Source: Mesorhizobium sp. (GTDB lineage Bacteria; Pseudomonadota; Alphaproteobacteria; Rhizobiales; Rhizobiaceae). Taken from it: 64,000 nucleotides of DNA. Positions 34,625-43,680 of this stretch are shown in pieces (positions within the stretch are counted from its first letter, which is position 1; every line of letters starts with the position of its first letter). The stretch spans positions 61,620 to 125,619 of the forward strand of contig NZ_SUHQ01000022.1 of the NCBI RefSeq assembly GCF_004962245.1. Reading direction: 5' to 3'. Made by a program: the position numbers and the translations under genes. A model generated the notes under the pieces. That model was not told the DNA's origin, did no database searches, and saw only the letters and a list, made by a program, of their open reading frames with translations.

Positions 34625-37270
34625 TCATGCCAGAGTACGCTCGACAATATCGCGCAAATCGGCCGACAGGTTCTCGGCATTGGCAATCGCTAGCAGCGCT
34701 TCCCTTGCCTTGGCTTGCCGGGCAGGTTCGAGCGAGCGCCATGATCTGAGTGCGGTCGCCAGCCTGGCGGCCACCTGCGGGTTGCGCTTTTCGACCTGCA
34801 GGACCGTTTCGACGAAAAACCGGTAACCTTCGCCGTCGGCGCGATGGAAGCCGGTCTGGTTGGCGCTGGAAAACGTACCGACGAGCGAGCGCACCCGGTT
34901 CGGGTTGGCCATCGAGAAGGCCGGGTGGCCGGTCAGCGCGCGCACCGCGTCGACGGTTCGCGGGCCGGGCACGTTGGCCTGGATCTGGAACCATTTGTCC
35001 ATCACCAGCGGGTCGGCCGCATATTTCGTTTCGAAGTCAGCCAGCGCCTTGACCGTCTCGGGCGAACCGCTGTGGCGGAGCGCAAGCACGGTCAGTGCGG
35101 CGGCGCGGTCCGTCATGTTGGTTGCCGACTGGAAATGCCGGGCCGCAAGCACGGCGCCTCCCGGCAGCAGCGAGAGATAGTCGAGCAAGGTGTTGCGCTG
35201 CGCCCTGCGTCCTGCGCTCGCCGCGTCCGGACTGAACGGACCATTGTCGCCGAGGCGATCGTAGAGGCGGGGAAATATCTCCCGGTTGGCCTCTGCGATC
35301 GCGACCGCCAGCGCCTCACGGCCCGAAAAAATCGCATCGGGATCGATGTTCTTGCCGATGTCACGGGCGATATCGGCTTCGCTCGGAAGCGCCAGGGCCA
35401 GCGCCCGATAGGCCGGTTCGAGTGTCTCGTCGCCGGCTATCTTGCCGGCAAGATCTGTCAGCCGCGATGCGAAACCGGGCTGCTTGCCGCCAAGGACCTG
35501 ACGGAAGGCTGATATCAGCGCGTCGGTCAAAAGCGTGTTGAACGCCTGCCAGCGCGCGAAGGCGTCGCTGTCATGGCCGGCAAGGAAGAACTGATCGTCG
35601 GCCTTCTGCTCGACCGAAAGCGTCACCGGCGCGGAGAAGCCGCGGTTGAGTGACATCGCCGGGCGCTCGGCGACGCCCGAAAAGCGCACCATGTGCCGGC
35701 GCTTGCGAATATGGATGACGCCATCCTCGACGCTGGCGCCCTCGACGCCGCTATAGGCTATCGCTTTGCCATCGGTACCGACCAGGCCGAAGGCAAGCGG
35801 AATGTGCATCAGCCGCTTGCGGCTTTCGGATGGCGTCGGCGGCACCGACTGCTCGATCTCGAGCGTGAATTCCTGCGCTGCCGGATTGTGCGTCGAACTG
35901 ACCGTCAGATTGGGCGTGCCCGCCTGATGGTACCAGAGCGAAAATTGCGACAGATCGCGGCCGGATACATCCTCGAACACCCTGATGAAGTCCTCGATCG
36001 TCGCTGCCTGGCCGTCATGGCGCTCGAAATAGAGATCCATGCCGGCCCGGAACGCCTCGGCGCCGAGAATGGTGCGGATCATGCGCACCACTTCCGAGCC
36101 CTTTTCGTAGACTGTCGCCGTGTAGAAATTGTTGATCTCGCGGTAGCGGCGCGGCCGCACCGGATGCGCCAACGGTCCCTGGTCTTCGGGAAACTGATGC
36201 GCCCTGAGCGTGCGCACTTCGGCAATGCGTTTCACCGCCCGCGAGCGCTGGTCGGCGGAGAATTCATGATCGCGGAAGACCGTCAGCCCTTCCTTCAGGC
36301 AAAGCTGGAACCAGTCGCGGCAAGTGATTCTGTTGCCAGTCCAATTGTGGAAATACTCATGCGCGATGATCGCCTCGATGTTGGCGAAATCGGCGTCCGT
36401 GGCGGTCTCCTGGTCGGCCAGCACATATTTGTCGTTGAAGATGTTGAGGCCCTTGTTCTCCATCGCGCCCATGTTGAAATCGGACACGGCGACGATGTTG
36501 AAGACGTCGAGGTCGTATTCGCGGCCAAACGCATCCTCGTCCCATTTCATCGACCGTTTCAGGGCATCCATGGCGTAGCCGGCGAGCCGCTCCTTGCCCG
36601 GCTCGACATAGATGCCGAGCTCGACCCTGCGGCCGGACAGCGTGACGAAGCTGTCGGCGACCTTGCCGAGCGCGCCCGCCACCAGGGCGAACAGATAGGA
36701 CGGCTTGGGGAAGGGGTCGTGCCAGACTGCATAGTGCCAGCCGTCGGCAAGTTCGCCGCTGCCCGCCGGGTTGCCGTTCGAAAGAAGCAGTGACGCCTCG
36801 CTGTGCGGCGCCTCGATGCGCACCGTATAGACCGACAGGATATCCGGGCGGTCGAGAAAATAGGTGATGCGTCGAAAGCCCTCGGCCTCGCATTGCGTGC
36901 AATAGACGTTGCTGGAGCGATAGAGGCCCATCAGGGCTTCGTTTCGTGCCGGCGCCAGCTCGGTTTCGATCAGGAGCTGGAAGCGGATTGCCGCGGGCGG
37001 CGCGGTGATCGTCAGTTGATCGGGCGTGGCAAAAAAATCCGCCGGCGCGAGTGTCTGGCCGTCGATTGCGATGCGGTTGAGCGTCAGGCCATCGCCGTCC
37101 AGCACCAGCGGCACTGACGCCGCTACGCCATCGCGGCGTTCGACTGTCAGCACCGCGGTGACGCGTGTGGCTTCTGGCGACAGGCGGAAAGTCAGGCTGG
37201 TTTCCGGAATGAGATAGTCGTTGGGGCGATAGTCTTCGAGCTTGAAGACCTGGCCGGTGTCAGTGCGCAT
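34625..37270 (-). CDS. pepN: Aminopeptidase N (M1 family)
   Basis: An 881-residue zinc aminopeptidase that removes N-terminal residues from peptides in the cytoplasm. The substrate-binding GAMEN is at 268–272. The zinc ligands lie in HEYFHNWTGN (His304, Glu305 catalytic, His308) and Glu327 (KEGLTVF). The length and the C-terminal DUF3458-type helical domain match Gram-negative PepN (about 870–890). No signal peptide. The ATG at 37270 starts the conserved RTDTGQVFKLEDYRPNDYLI. It is transcribed away from the molybdenum hydroxylase gene, with a 155-bp shared promoter region. Confidence 0.96.
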   Translation of the reverse strand: MRTDTGQVFKLEDYRPNDYLIPETSLTFRLSPEATRVTAVLTVERRDGVAASVPLVLDGDGLTLNRIAIDGQTLAPADFFATPDQLTITAPPAAIRFQLLIETELAPARNEALMGLYRSSNVYCTQCEAEGFRRITYFLDRPDILSVYTVRIEAPHSEASLLLSNGNPAGSGELADGWHYAVWHDPFPKPSYLFALVAGALGKVADSFVTLSGRRVELGIYVEPGKERLAGYAMDALKRSMKWDEDAFGREYDLDVFNIVAVSDFNMGAMENKGLNIFNDKYVLADQETATDADFANIEAIIAHEYFHNWTGNRITCRDWFQLCLKEGLTVFRDHEFSADQRSRAVKRIAEVRTLRAHQFPEDQGPLAHPVRPRRYREINNFYTATVYEKGSEVVRMIRTILGAEAFRAGMDLYFERHDGQAATIEDFIRVFEDVSGRDLSQFSLWYHQAGTPNLTVSSTHNPAAQEFTLEIEQSVPPTPSESRKRLMHIPLAFGLVGTDGKAIAYSGVEGASVEDGVIHIRKRRHMVRFSGVAERPAMSLNRGFSAPVTLSVEQKADDQFFLAGHDSDAFARWQAFNTLLTDALISAFRQVLGGKQPGFASRLTDLAGKIAGDETLEPAYRALALALPSEADIARDIGKNIDPDAIFSGREALAVAIAEANREIFPRLYDRLGDNGPFSPDAASAGRRAQRNTLLDYLSLLPGGAVLAARHFQSATNMTDRAAALTVLALRHSGSPETVKALADFETKYAADPLVMDKWFQIQANVPGPRTVDAVRALTGHPAFSMANPNRVRSLVGTFSSANQTGFHRADGEGYRFFVETVLQVEKRNPQVAARLATALRSWRSLEPARQAKAREALLAIANAENLSADLRDIVERTLA

Positions 37271-37425
37271 TCCGTGGGGTTTCCTGTCGATTCCCGCAGC
37301 GGCAGGTGGGGCCGCTGGTCCAAAAAATTCGAAGCCCGCGCTCTTTACACGAAACCGTCACTCGACAAAACTGGCGCAACGCCTATTTCAGGCACTCGTT
37401 CTCCAATCATCATCGCGAGGTATCC

Positions 37426-39732
37426 ATGACCGTCGTCACACCGAAATTCGGCATGGGCGCCTCTGTGTTACGTCGCGAGGATCAGGCCTTCATCAAGGGT
37501 CTCGGTCGCTATACGGACGACATCCAGCCGGCCGGCATCCTGCACGGCTATGTCCTGCGCTCGCCGGTAGCAAAGGCAAGCTTCACCGTCGGTTCGACCG
37601 AGGCGGCCAAAGCAGCACCTGGTGTCCATCTGGTGCTGACCGGTGCGGACCTTGCTCATCTCGGCGATCTGAAATCCGGCGTCATGCAGAGGCAGCCGGA
37701 TGGCACCAAGGCGCCGACGCGCGACATTCCAATCCTTTGTCGCGACCGGGTCAATTACGTCGGCGATGCCGTCGCATTCATCGTCGCCGACAGCCGCGCT
37801 CTGGCACAGGACGCGGCCGAGCTGATCGAGGTCGACTACGATGACGAGGATGCCGCGTCCGGCACCGCCACGGCGCTTGACGAAGGCACGCCGCTGGTGT
37901 GGCCGGAACTCGGCTCCAACCGCGCCTTCAGCTACCACGTCGGCGACAAGGCGAAGACGGCGGCGGCATTCGCCAGGGCCGCGCATGTCACCCGCATCGA
38001 ATTCATCAACAACCGGCTGGTCTGCAACTACATGGAGCCGCGCTCGGCGATCGGCGAGTGGAATACGCAAGAGAACCGCTTCGTGCTGACGACGGGCTCG
38101 CAGGGCGTGCATTCCATGCAGTCGATCCTCGCTGACGTTTTCAAGATCAAGAAGGACCAGCTGCGCATCATCACGCCGGATGTCGGCGGTGGCTTCGGGC
38201 CGAAGAGCTTCGTCTATCGCGAGCATCCGCTGGTGCTCGAGGCCGCCAGGCGCCTTGGCCGTCCGGTGAAATGGGCCGGCGACCGCACCGAGCATTTCCT
38301 CACCGATGCGCAAGGCCGCGACAATGTCGTGACGGCAGAAATGGCGATGGACAAGGACGGCCGTTTCCTCGGCATGAAGGTCGATCTTCTCGCCAATATC
38401 GGCGCCTATGTCTCGCAATACGGCCCGTTCATCCCCTACATCGGCGTCACCATGTCGACCGGCGTCTACGACATCCAGGCGCTCGACGTTTCGGTGACCG
38501 GCCTCTACACCAACACCTGCCCGGTCGATGCCTATCGCGGCGCCGGCCGTCCGGAAGCGGCATTCCTGCTGGAAAAGCTCGTCGACGCCTGCGCTCACGA
38601 TCTGGGCCTTCCCGTCGAAGAGATCCGCCGGCGCAATTTCATTCGGCCAAACCAGTTTCCCTACCGCACGCAGACCGGCCGCCTTTACGATACCGGCGAA
38701 TTCGCAGGCCATATGGACCGCGCCATCGAACAGGCGGAATGGGCGGCGTTCCCGGAGCGGCTGGCGCAGTCGAAGGCTGAAGGAAAGATCCGCGGCATCG
38801 GCATGGCGACCTATATCGAGGCCTGTGCCTTTCCGGGCTCTGAACCGGCCTTTGTCGAATTGAATGGCGACGGCACGGTGACGCTGAAGATCGGCACCCA
38901 GACCAACGGGCAGGGACACGCGACCGCCTATGCGCAGTTCCTTTCGGAAAAGCTTCATCTCGACATCGACAAGATCCATGTCCGTCAGGGCGATACCGAC
39001 GAACTGAAGGCCGGTGGCGGCACCGGCGGCTCGCGTTCCATCCCGCTCGGCGGCGTATCAGCTTCTCGCGCCGGCGAGGATCTGGCCAACAAGATCAAGC
39101 GCATCGCCGCGGATGAACTGGAAGCCTCGGCCGGCGACATCGAATTGTCCAACGGCGTTGCCCGCATCGTCGGCACCGACCGCACCATCGATTTTTCCAG
39201 CATCGCCAAGGCCGCCAAGGACCCGGACGATCTCAAAGGTTTTGGTGAGTTCGTGCAGGACGAATGCACCTATCCGAACGGCCCCCATATCTGCGAGGTC
39301 GAGATCGATCCCGATACCGGCACGACGGAGATTGTCCGCTACACGATCGTCGACGATTTCGGCGTCACCGTGAATCCGATCCTGCTGGCCGGCCAGGTGC
39401 ATGGCGGCGTCGTCCAGGGTATCGGCCAGGCGCTGACCGAGAACACGGTTTATGGCGAGGACGGGCAGCTGTTGACGGCGAGCTTCATGGACTATGCCAT
39501 GCCGCGCGCCGACGATTTCCCGTTCTTCCATTTCGAGACCCGCAACGTGCCATCGACCACCAATGCTCTGGGCATCAAGGGCGCCGGTGAGGCCGGCACG
39601 ATCGGGGCGACGCCGGCCGCGCTCAATGCGGTGACCGATGCGCTCTATCGCGCCTATGGCATCAAACACATCGACATGCCGGCGACGCCGGCACGCATCT
39701 GGGCGACAATACAGGCAACTGCCAGACCATGA
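37426..39732 (+). CDS. Xanthine dehydrogenase family molybdopterin-binding (large) subunit, stand-alone
   Basis: A 768-residue molybdenum hydroxylase large subunit (CoxL/XdhB-like). The active-site loop reads AYRGAGR at 369–375, the form found in CoxL-like form II proteins rather than the AYxCSFR of true CO dehydrogenase. The catalytic Glu is Glu722 in GIKGAGEAGTIGA. Cofactor-binding glycines appear as PDVGGGFGPK near 251–260 and GQTNGQGHATAYAQF-type sequence near 490. The protein should oxidise an aldehyde or N-heterocycle; substrate unknown. No FAD (medium) or 2Fe-2S (small) subunit gene adjoins it, which is unusual. RBS GCGAGG precedes ATG 37426. Confidence 0.88.
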   Translation: MTVVTPKFGMGASVLRREDQAFIKGLGRYTDDIQPAGILHGYVLRSPVAKASFTVGSTEAAKAAPGVHLVLTGADLAHLGDLKSGVMQRQPDGTKAPTRDIPILCRDRVNYVGDAVAFIVADSRALAQDAAELIEVDYDDEDAASGTATALDEGTPLVWPELGSNRAFSYHVGDKAKTAAAFARAAHVTRIEFINNRLVCNYMEPRSAIGEWNTQENRFVLTTGSQGVHSMQSILADVFKIKKDQLRIITPDVGGGFGPKSFVYREHPLVLEAARRLGRPVKWAGDRTEHFLTDAQGRDNVVTAEMAMDKDGRFLGMKVDLLANIGAYVSQYGPFIPYIGVTMSTGVYDIQALDVSVTGLYTNTCPVDAYRGAGRPEAAFLLEKLVDACAHDLGLPVEEIRRRNFIRPNQFPYRTQTGRLYDTGEFAGHMDRAIEQAEWAAFPERLAQSKAEGKIRGIGMATYIEACAFPGSEPAFVELNGDGTVTLKIGTQTNGQGHATAYAQFLSEKLHLDIDKIHVRQGDTDELKAGGGTGGSRSIPLGGVSASRAGEDLANKIKRIAADELEASAGDIELSNGVARIVGTDRTIDFSSIAKAAKDPDDLKGFGEFVQDECTYPNGPHICEVEIDPDTGTTEIVRYTIVDDFGVTVNPILLAGQVHGGVVQGIGQALTENTVYGEDGQLLTASFMDYAMPRADDFPFFHFETRNVPSTTNALGIKGAGEAGTIGATPAALNAVTDALYRAYGIKHIDMPATPARIWATIQATARP

Positions 39733-39794
39733 TTCCGAACCGAAGCTCCGCGTCAACGAAAAGTGGAATCCGGTTTTCGGAAAAGATCGTGATC
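39724..39794. repeat. ATGATC-type palindromic repeat (copy 1)
   Basis: GACCATGATT at 39725–39734 and GATCGTGATC at 39785–39794 frame a unit with AAAGTGGAATCCGGTTTTCGG. Related units lie at 50871–50918 and 58161–58246. The left arm overlaps the stop codon of the molybdenum hydroxylase gene. Confidence 0.55.
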
Positions 39795-39847
39795 AAACAA
39801 CAGGTTAGAACCCTATCTCGATTCTGTCGGGATGGATCAGGCTCGAA

Positions 39848-40798
39848 GTGACAACAGCAGACCATCCGGGCGGCCACAATACGCTCACCGGGATCATGCT
39901 CAAGATCGTGTCGGTGGCGGTCTTTGTCGGCATGTCGTCCTGCATCAAGGCGGCGGGCACGGTGCCGGTGGGCCAGATCGCCTTCTTCCGCTCCTTCTTC
40001 GCCATCTTTCCGATCGTCATCTTCCTCGCCTTCCAGGGGAAGCTTGGCACCGCGTTCTCGACCAAGCGCCCGCTCAACCACATTGCGCGCGGGGTTGTCG
40101 GCGTCTGCGCCATGGGCCTCAGCTTCTTCGCGCTGACACGGCTGCCGCTGCCCGAGGCGATCACGCTGAACTACGCACAGCCGCTGCTGGTGGTGGTGTT
40201 CAGTTCGATCTTCCTCGGCGAAGCGATCCGCGTCTATCGCTGGAGCGCGGTTGCGGTCGGACTGGTCGGCGTGCTGATCATCTCGTGGCCGGAACTGACG
40301 CTGCTGAGTTCGGGCGCGGCACTCGGCGATCAGGAGGTGCTTGGCGTCATCGCAGCCCTGGCCGGGGCAGCGACCTCGGCCGTCGCCATGCTGCTCGTGC
40401 GCAATCTCGTCCAGAGCGAGCCGACGGCAACCATCGTGCTGTGGTTTTCGGTGACGGCGAGCGTCTTGGCGCTGCTTTCGCTGCCGTTCGGCTGGCAGGC
40501 GCTGACACCGCTGCAGGCGGGTCTTCTCGTTGCCGCAGGCTTTTGCGGCGGGCTCGCCCAGATTCTGATGACGGCAGCCTATCGCCATGCCGAAGCCTCG
40601 GTCGTGGCGCCCTTCGAATACACGTCGATGATACTTGGCATCGTCGTCGGCTATCTCGCCTTCGGCGACGTCCCGACGGTTCATATGCTCATCGGCGGCC
40701 TGATCGTCGTCGCCGCCGGCATCTTCATCATCTGGCGCGAGCGCCAGCTTGGCCTCGAACGTGCCCGCACCCGCCAGGCGGTCCCGCCGCAGGGGTGA
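39848..40798 (+). CDS. EamA-family DMT transporter
   Basis: A 316-residue inner-membrane protein with about ten transmembrane helices in two EamA halves (MLKIVSVAVFVGMSSCIKAAG… and VLGVIAALAGAATSAVAMLLVRNL…). The first half ends with the family's EAITLNYAQPLLVVVFSSIFLGE, the second with EASVVAPFEYTSMILGIVVGYLAFGD. Such proteins export metabolites or amino acids; the substrate cannot be told. The GTG at 39848 is used; an ATG at 39894 (LKIVSV…) is a fair alternative. It may share a transcript with the molybdenum hydroxylase gene although a repeat lies between. Confidence 0.87.
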   Translation: MTTADHPGGHNTLTGIMLKIVSVAVFVGMSSCIKAAGTVPVGQIAFFRSFFAIFPIVIFLAFQGKLGTAFSTKRPLNHIARGVVGVCAMGLSFFALTRLPLPEAITLNYAQPLLVVVFSSIFLGEAIRVYRWSAVAVGLVGVLIISWPELTLLSSGAALGDQEVLGVIAALAGAATSAVAMLLVRNLVQSEPTATIVLWFSVTASVLALLSLPFGWQALTPLQAGLLVAAGFCGGLAQILMTAAYRHAEASVVAPFEYTSMILGIVVGYLAFGDVPTVHMLIGGLIVVAAGIFIIWRERQLGLERARTRQAVPPQG

Positions 40799-40801
40799 TG
40801 A

Positions 40802-41614
40802 TCAGGACGGCTCGGCCCGCTCCTTTGCCAATCGCACCAGCACCGTCCTTGTCTGCTCGTCGGAGGGGAAAAAGGATTCGATCGCCAGTTCCGACAGCGT
40901 CACGTCGAGCGGCGTGCCGAACACGGTGATCGTGCTGATGAACGACAGCACGGCATCGCCATGGGCGAGCCGCAGCGGGTGCACGATCGCGTTCGGCTCG
41001 ACCGGTACCGGCCGTCCGCCTTTCAGGCCTGACGGATAGGTGCGAAGCTCGCGTTCCAGTTCGACCAGAACCGGGTCGCCCGAGGCGTCGTTCTGGTGTT
41101 TCAGCCGGTCAAGAAGATGCGCGCGCCATTCGGCGAGGTTGACGATGCGCGGCGCAACGCCACCCGGGTGCAGGCTAAGCCGCAGCACGTTGACCGGGGG
41201 CTTCAGCAAGGAGGGCTCGGCGACGTTGGCCAGGAACGGGCCGATGGCGGCATTCGCCGACACCAGGTTCCAGTGCCGGTCGACAGCGAGCGCCGGGAAG
41301 GGTTCGTGTCCCTTGAGCACGATCTCGACGGCGGCCATTGCGGGCGCCAGCGCCGTGTCGGTGAGTGAACGCTCGCTGAAACTCGGAGCAAAGCCCGCGG
41401 CCAGCAGGAGCTGGTTGCGCTGCCTCAGCGGGATCGACAGCTGCTCGGCTAGATGCAGAACCATGTCGCGCGAGGGTGCGGCACGCCCGCTTTCCACGAA
41501 GCTCAGATGCCGTTGCGAGATTTCGGCTTCCATGGCGAGGTCAAGCTGGCTCATGCGCCGGCGCGTGCGCCATTCGCGAATGAGGCTGCCGGCGGAAGTC
41601 TGTGCTGAAGTCAT
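40802..41614 (-). CDS. XRE-family regulator with MmyB-like ligand-binding domain
   Basis: A 270-residue regulator. The N-terminal helix-turn-helix (about 8–62; LIREWRTRRRMSQLDLAMEAEISQRHLSFVESGRAAPSRDMVLHLAEQL) is followed by an MmyB-type PAS-like domain (LSIPLRQRNQLLLAAGFAPSF, ALAVDRHWNLVSANAA, VNVLRLSLHPGGVAPRIVNLAEWRAHLLDRL, and the end AIVHPLRLAHGDAVLSFISTITVFGTPLDVTLSELAIESFFP). This class is widespread in actinobacteria and rhizobia; MmyB domains bind fatty-acid-like ligands in the few cases studied. It converges with the EamA gene, so the target is not obvious. The ATG at 41614 starts MTSAQTSAGS. Confidence 0.87.
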   Translation of the reverse strand: MTSAQTSAGSLIREWRTRRRMSQLDLAMEAEISQRHLSFVESGRAAPSRDMVLHLAEQLSIPLRQRNQLLLAAGFAPSFSERSLTDTALAPAMAAVEIVLKGHEPFPALAVDRHWNLVSANAAIGPFLANVAEPSLLKPPVNVLRLSLHPGGVAPRIVNLAEWRAHLLDRLKHQNDASGDPVLVELERELRTYPSGLKGGRPVPVEPNAIVHPLRLAHGDAVLSFISTITVFGTPLDVTLSELAIESFFPSDEQTRTVLVRLAKERAEPS

Positions 41615-41709
41615 GGCGGTATGACTAGGCCGCCAGGGGATGCATTTCAATTACCTTGGAGGTTATCGGTACAGCATCTACGTCGGAGATTGGCGAAAGC
41701 GATGATGCA

Positions 41710-41740
41710 GCCAATCTCTCCCACAAGGGGGGAGATTGGC
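41710..41740. repeat. AATCTCCC/GGGAGATT palindrome (copy 1)
   Basis: GCCAATCTC (41710–41718) pairs with GAGATTGGC (41732–41740); the middle CCCACAAGGGGG continues the stem. It lies between two minus-strand genes and reaches the last codons of the glycosylase gene. Relatives are at 42689–42719 and 62740–62891. Confidence 0.6.
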
Positions 41741-41742
41741 AA

Positions 41743-42624
41743 TCACCCCAATTCCTTCAGCTTCGCCTTCACCTCAAGAAAATCCCGCCACGCCAGCTTC
41801 TTGTGCGCGGGGGTTCTCAAGAGGTAGGCGGGGTGCAAGGTCGGCATGGCGGGAATGGCAACGCCGGAGGCGGTCGTGTGGACGCGCCAATTGCCGCGCA
41901 GCCGCAGGATACCCTCGGTGGTGTTGAGCAGGGTCTTTGCCGAGGGGCCGCCCAGATTGACCAACACCTTCGGATTGACCAGTTCGATCTGTCGTTCGAT
42001 GAACGGCCGGCAGATCTCGGTCTCGTGCGGTGTCGGGGTGCGGTTGCCCGGTGGCCGCCAGGGGATCACATTGGCGATGTAGGCCGACGTCCGGTCGAGG
42101 CCGATCGCGGCCAGCATCCGGTCGAGCAGCCGGCCGGAGCGGCCGACGAACGGCAATCCCTCGATGTCCTCGTCGCGGCCAGGCGCCTCGCCGACCAGCA
42201 TGACAGCAGCGTTCGGATTGCCGTCGGCGAACACCAGGTTCTTGGCGGTGAATTTGAGGTTGCAGCCGTCGAATGCCGCCATGTGCTGGCGAAGCTCGTC
42301 CAGGGTCGTCGCCGTCGTCGCCAGTTGGCGCGCCAACGCCGCTTGCGCCTCGTCGGGCACCGTCGCGGAGGCGGAAGGCGGGCGCGCTGGTGGAGCGTCC
42401 GGCAACCGGCTCATGTCGGGGCGCGGCGGTTGGGCAGGAGGCCTTGGCGCCAGGGTTTTGCCGGCAGGCACCGTCGCCTCCGGCATACGCTCCGGCGGCT
42501 TCGGCGCCGTCTCGGCAAACCGGTTTACCGGCGCCTCTTCGAGCGCTTCATCGACGCCGGCACTGGCGTAGAAGGCGAGCAAATCCGCGAGATCGGATCT
42601 GTTCATGGGGGAGGCGGCAGACAT
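41743..42624 (-). CDS. Uracil-DNA glycosylase, family 4/5-like
   Basis: A 293-residue DNA repair glycosylase that removes uracil. After a long Pro/Ala-rich N-terminal extension (to about residue 100), the catalytic core shows motif A VMLVGEAPGRDEDIEGLPFVGRSGRLLDRML and motif B HPAYLLR. Family 4 enzymes bind a 4Fe-4S cluster through four cysteines. Here the first site reads GCNLKFTAKN in place of CxxC, a second Cys is in EICRPFIERQ, and no other cysteines are present in the core, so the cluster may be absent or altered. The ATG at 42624 is chosen; ATG 42606 is possible. Confidence 0.85.
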   Translation of the reverse strand: MSAASPMNRSDLADLLAFYASAGVDEALEEAPVNRFAETAPKPPERMPEATVPAGKTLAPRPPAQPPRPDMSRLPDAPPARPPSASATVPDEAQAALARQLATTATTLDELRQHMAAFDGCNLKFTAKNLVFADGNPNAAVMLVGEAPGRDEDIEGLPFVGRSGRLLDRMLAAIGLDRTSAYIANVIPWRPPGNRTPTPHETEICRPFIERQIELVNPKVLVNLGGPSAKTLLNTTEGILRLRGNWRVHTTASGVAIPAMPTLHPAYLLRTPAHKKLAWRDFLEVKAKLKELG

Positions 42625-42688
42625 GGCGCCACCATCGTCCGCGCGACCACGATTTGCAAGTTGGTGATTGGCGAAAGCGATGGTGACA

Positions 42689-42719
42689 GCCAATCTCCCT
42701 CCTCGAGGGGAAGATCGGC
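42689..42719. repeat. AATCTCCC palindrome (copy 2)
   Basis: GCCAATCT…AGATCGGC with the CCCTC/GAGGGG inner stem, 65 bp upstream of the glycosylase start. Same family as 41710–41740; the two copies flank the gene. Confidence 0.5.
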
Positions 42720-42787
42720 GCGCGCTCGGCCGCCTTCGCCAATCGTAAAGGCAACATTGCCCCCGCGTCTTCCGTTCAGATCACGAC

Positions 42788-43432
42788 CTAACCGGTCGGA
42801 ATACGCGGATCCTGAACCAGATAAAACGTCCAGCGCGGCGTGTAGTCGGTGATCAGGAAAATGAAGTTCGCCGTCTTCAGTGGGTCGATCTTGCCGTTCC
42901 TGAACAGCAGCTGGTCATACGGTTCGAAATCGCGGTCGAAATCGGGAAAGCTGCTCGACCAGATATTATCAGGCTTCTTGTTGCGCTGGTCGAACGACAG
43001 GCCGTCGCCGAACACGCTCGGCTGGTCGAGCACCTCCTGGAGCTCGAACTGGAATTCGACCCAGGCCTGGCCGCTGTTGTTGAGCACGTCGATGCGCATA
43101 TACATGAGGCCGTTGGCGAATTCCCCTGCCTTGCCGAAGGGCTGGATCGGCTTTGTCGTGCGGATGGTCAGCGTCACTGGCGTTGCCGAATTCAGTTCTT
43201 CGGTGATGACGAGCGGGTCGTCCTTGGTTCCGGTGCCAGAAGCGCCGGTGATGCGGAAGCCGCCGAGCTCGTCGGAAAAGGAATAGGCCCCGGCCGCCCA
43301 GGCTTTTTGTGGGTCGGCACTGGCGTCAATCGGCGCCAGCGGCGAAAAGACCAAAAGGAGCGCCCGGCAAGTCCGTCCGGGCGAGGAAAAAAAGCGCGTC
43401 AATGAAAAGCCGGTTGGCCCGTATATGCGCAT
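42788..43432 (-). CDS. Hypothetical exported protein
   Basis: A 214-residue protein whose N-terminus (MRIYGPTGFSLTRFFSSPGRTCRALLLVFSPLAPIDASA) looks like a long signal peptide cut before DPQKAW. The mature part is beta-rich (LVITEELNSATPVTLTIRTTKPIQPF, GLMYMRIDVLNNSGQAWVEFQFELQEVL) and ends with WTFYLVQDPRIPTG. No domain recognised; a periplasmic Ig-like or adhesin-type fold is possible from the alternating pattern. It lies alone between the glycosylase gene and the divergent ETF-QO gene. Confidence 0.65.
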   Translation of the reverse strand: MRIYGPTGFSLTRFFSSPGRTCRALLLVFSPLAPIDASADPQKAWAAGAYSFSDELGGFRITGASGTGTKDDPLVITEELNSATPVTLTIRTTKPIQPFGKAGEFANGLMYMRIDVLNNSGQAWVEFQFELQEVLDQPSVFGDGLSFDQRNKKPDNIWSSSFPDFDRDFEPYDQLLFRNGKIDPLKTANFIFLITDYTPRWTFYLVQDPRIPTG

Positions 43433-43680
43433 GGCTCGAAGTATGGCCGATAAGCAAGCCGTCGAACAATTAAAAACGTGAGGGCGGCGGCTCTCCTCGG
43501 AATGGACCCGGCCCGCATCGATGTTCCGGAGGACTCCAAAACGCGATCTTGTAGTACGATGCGCGACTTTTTGACGAAATCGGCATTGTCACGTCAGCGC
43601 CGGTTTCGCGTCGCGAATTGATGCGCTATGCAGCGGATAAGCCAGCAAGATGCGTAAATGCGGCAGCCAGTGAGGGGTTG

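Noticed and set aside
43433..43480. 16-codon plus-strand frame (ARSMADKQAVEQLKT type)
   Set aside because: It has no ribosome site and lies in the promoter region of the exported protein gene; too short to support.
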